The notes under the pieces were generated by a model. It saw only the letters and a list, made by a program, of their open reading frames with translations, did not search any database and was not told the origin of the DNA. Position numbers and translations under genes: made by a program. 64,000 nt of DNA from Druceiella hillmani (lineage: Eukaryota > Arthropoda > Insecta > Lepidoptera > Hepialidae): positions 13,938,501 to 14,002,500 of the forward strand of contig JAYKKI010000009.1 in assembly GCA_039881145.1 (NCBI GenBank), in the 5' to 3' direction. The stretch's first letter is position 1, and every line of letters begins with the position of its first letter. Of this stretch, positions 61,785 to 64,000 are shown piece by piece.

Positions 61785-61813
61785 GAGATAGTGAGATAGT
61801 GAGATAGTGAGAT
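61785..61813. repeat. (GTGAGATA)n octamer microsatellite
   Basis: About 3.5 copies of TAGTGAGA, preceded by the related GATTGAGATTGAGATAGT. It lies directly after the hairpin. Confidence 0.9.
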
Positions 61814-62454
61814 TATTGCATCGTCAAAAAAATACGTGCAAAAAACAAGTATTTTCAATTACGTAAGACGTATAGACGTCCAGTATCCTACTCCGGAATG
61901 CATCATCATATGTTCACTATATTTACATAGGACTTCCCTTAAATTATACTCTTCTAAGTAAAAATCTTTTAAACAATAATTATTCAAATTGTTTCAGATA
62001 TTTCGGAAATATGCGTTAACATATATGACAATTTGCAGTGAATTTGAAGACCTACTTTTTTAATCTGGTTAATAAAATGACGACCTCTTGTGAGCAAGTA
62101 ATCGCATTTTTCCTTGATGTGTCGAAGTCCCAAACTTAATAAAAAAACCTATCAGTACGAATGGAATTCCCCTCACGACAGCTCCGTGCACATTTAAATA
62201 TTAATAAACTTTTAAAGGTATATATATCATACACAGGAGAAGGCGATGCTCTATTTTCACATTTTAAAGAATATATTTTTAACTATGCAATTTAGAATTG
62301 TGAAAGTATTTTTGTCTTTCACATAATAAACCCTTTTAAATAATCCCGCACGGTATATAAAACTTAAAAAAAATTTTGATTATTTACTCTTTAATTCTTA
62401 CATGAATATTGTCGAAACCTATTGAATATGTGGATTAATAAGATGTTTTACTAA
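61814..62454. other. AT-rich DNA, nothing recognised
   Basis: No feature recognised. Confidence 0.5.
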
Positions 62455-62585
62455 GCCAAATTTTAAGTTTTCAGGTCTAGTAGTTTCCGTAAAAATCGGC
62501 TGCGGCAGACGAACAGATAGACGCGTGAGTAATTTTATTAGAGTTTCGTTTGTTCTTCTGCGGTGATGAACCCTAAAAATGCTCT
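62455..62585 (+). repeat. Dispersed insect-type repeat relic, copy D
   Basis: GCCAAATTTTAAGTTTTCAG, GTCTAGTAGTTTCCGTAAAA, GACGAACAGATAGACGCGTG, TTATTAGAGTTTCGTTTGTT and GATGAACCCTAAAAATG. This is the best-preserved full layout of the family in the window: conserved lead, AGAC-rich middle, then a terminal AACCCTAAAA. Confidence 0.65.
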
Positions 62586-64000
62586 AATTCCTTCTCGTAA
62601 TCCTTCGATGTTCAACATATTTTAATTCCAACCTGGTATCTGTATGGGATATATCCGTTTTTCTTTTAATTTTTCTTTTATTTTTCATTTAATAGATAAA
62701 AAGTGGCGCAAAAATAAAAAAAAGATTTTACTTTTCCAACGTAATTTTTAGTCTGACCGTGGTAATTTATTTTGAGTTATACTGAAAACAGATGCAATAA
62801 AAAAAGTGATTTTCTGATAGAGTTTCAGCTTTCTTAACAATTTGAAAAATAAGATGAACTTCATTATGAGCTTCATACAATATCGATAAAAATGACTTCG
62901 TTTGAATTAAATGGCACAATATTTCATTGCGGTGGAATAAAATGCGATAAAATGTTATTTATTTACAGACTCACCTTTTCCTTAAATGGTATATTAAAAC
63001 TTATTGCTCATCTTTTAGTTATTCCTTAATTCCTATGTATAATTGCCGGAAAACGCCTGGGATGCTAATGTGGATTATTGGTATGCAAGTGTGGTTTAAA
63101 TTGAGTTTGCTTAAATATTAAACTTAATTTAGATCTGGAGATTTTTAAATTATTACTTAATTCCCAAGTAAAACTGCTGGAAAATGCCTGGCATGGTAAT
63201 ATGAATTATTGGCACATGAGTGAAGTTTAAATTTAGTTAACTTAAAAATATTGCTGGAATTTAGTATTGAAGCATGAGGAATATAGTGTTATTAATTTAA
63301 TGTCGTCAAAAATCAGAATTCGACTTATTAAAACTCGAAGAATTATTTTCTTTTTTTGGTAAAGATTCTTTAAATATTAGTGGTAATTCGTGGCTGAATA
63401 TAGTTTTGGGTAAAAAACTAAATGTAAGTTTTATAAATTCATTACACAAAACGAATATATTCAACGAAATAATCCAAAAAATATACATACATTAATTACG
63501 ATATGTTATGCCGTGTTGGCATATATAAGAACACATTCAATGCTGTAATAAAACTTAAGCAATATTTTCTTCACAAGGTATTGTTATACTAAGGTATTAT
63601 TTTGAAGAAACGAAAAGTAAAATAAATAAGTTGTTCTTTCAATGTATTATTATTTCTGTTATATACCATCTAACTACGCCTTCAAGGTTCGTGAGTTACT
63701 TATAACTCATATCTATACTGAAAGTAATTTCTTACTGGAGTAAATACGACCATGCTTCAATTAATTAAACCAGTTGTAAAAACTTTACCCCCTTTTTATA
63801 ACACGAAGTTCATCACACCATTCATGACGTTTCATTTCCTAGTTTTCAAATTGTCATCCATTACGAGACAAATGAAAAACTTCTTAATTTCCAAAGACCA
63901 TCACAACTAATGGGATTACATTACCAAATTATATTATAGCATTTTATAAACATAATGAAGTAGGCAGCCCTAATAATTTTTAGTATTTTCGGTGCGAAAT
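62586..64000. other. AT-rich DNA with a diverged ~125-bp direct repeat
   Basis: TTATTCCTTAATTCCTATGT ... TGCCGGAAAACGCCTGGGATG ... GTGGATTATTGG (63019-63081) is echoed by TTATTACTTAATTCCCAAGT ... TGCTGGAAAATGCCTGGCATG ... TGAATTATTGGCA (63149-63213), spaced about 131 bases. No gene recognised in the remainder. Confidence 0.6.

Overview
This 64 kb window looks like an intergenic or intronic stretch of an AT-rich animal genome, most likely an arthropod and probably an insect. The evidence is very high A+T, long (TA)n and (CA)n(TA)n microsatellites, a tRNA-derived SINE with target-site duplications, decayed hAT and Tc1/mariner-superfamily transposases, LINE ORF2 C-terminal relics, and a 'CAGACAGACGGACA ... 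AACCCTAAA' repeat layout of a kind I know from insect genomes. No intact conserved protein-coding gene is visible. Nearly all open frames of 60-130 codons are what AT-rich or repetitive DNA gives by chance. No bacterial features (operons, ribosome binding sites, CRISPR, tRNA clusters) are present.

Layout. 151-2087 is the first copy of a roughly 1.9 kb block that recurs in the same orientation at 33089-34957. 2.1-9 kb is unique AT-rich DNA with one CpG-richer island (6560-6860). A LINE relic lies at 9050-9320. 13.4-16.1 kb holds two GC-rich islands and a five-unit, roughly 65 bp tandem array whose units each contain a small hairpin. 19454-20205 is an uninterrupted array of about 125 GGGGAA hexamers, followed by a CpG-richer block with its own nested duplications. 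25.1-29.6 kb has a 201 bp fold-back element, a near full-length but broken Tc1/mariner-type transposase (26890-27915) and a 45-nt hairpin. 30500-32065 is a degenerate satellite-like array of about nine units of 130-205 bp.

36-49 kb contains several GC-richer islands that could be regulatory DNA, a second LINE relic (46262-46450) and a 73-nt near-perfect hairpin (47298-47370). 52.5-54.4 kb is a broken hAT transposase with a BED zinc finger. 55598-55815 is the SINE. 56.7-64 kb has further hairpins, microsatellites and two copies of the dispersed insect-type repeat.

No set of genes here works together as a system. The most distinctive signals are the 65 bp array with paired hairpin changes, the long pure GGGGAA tract next to a block of duplications, the paired 1.9 kb blocks with an unusually conserved palindromic core, and the number of near-perfect hairpins. 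All alignments and identities were done by eye and are approximate.
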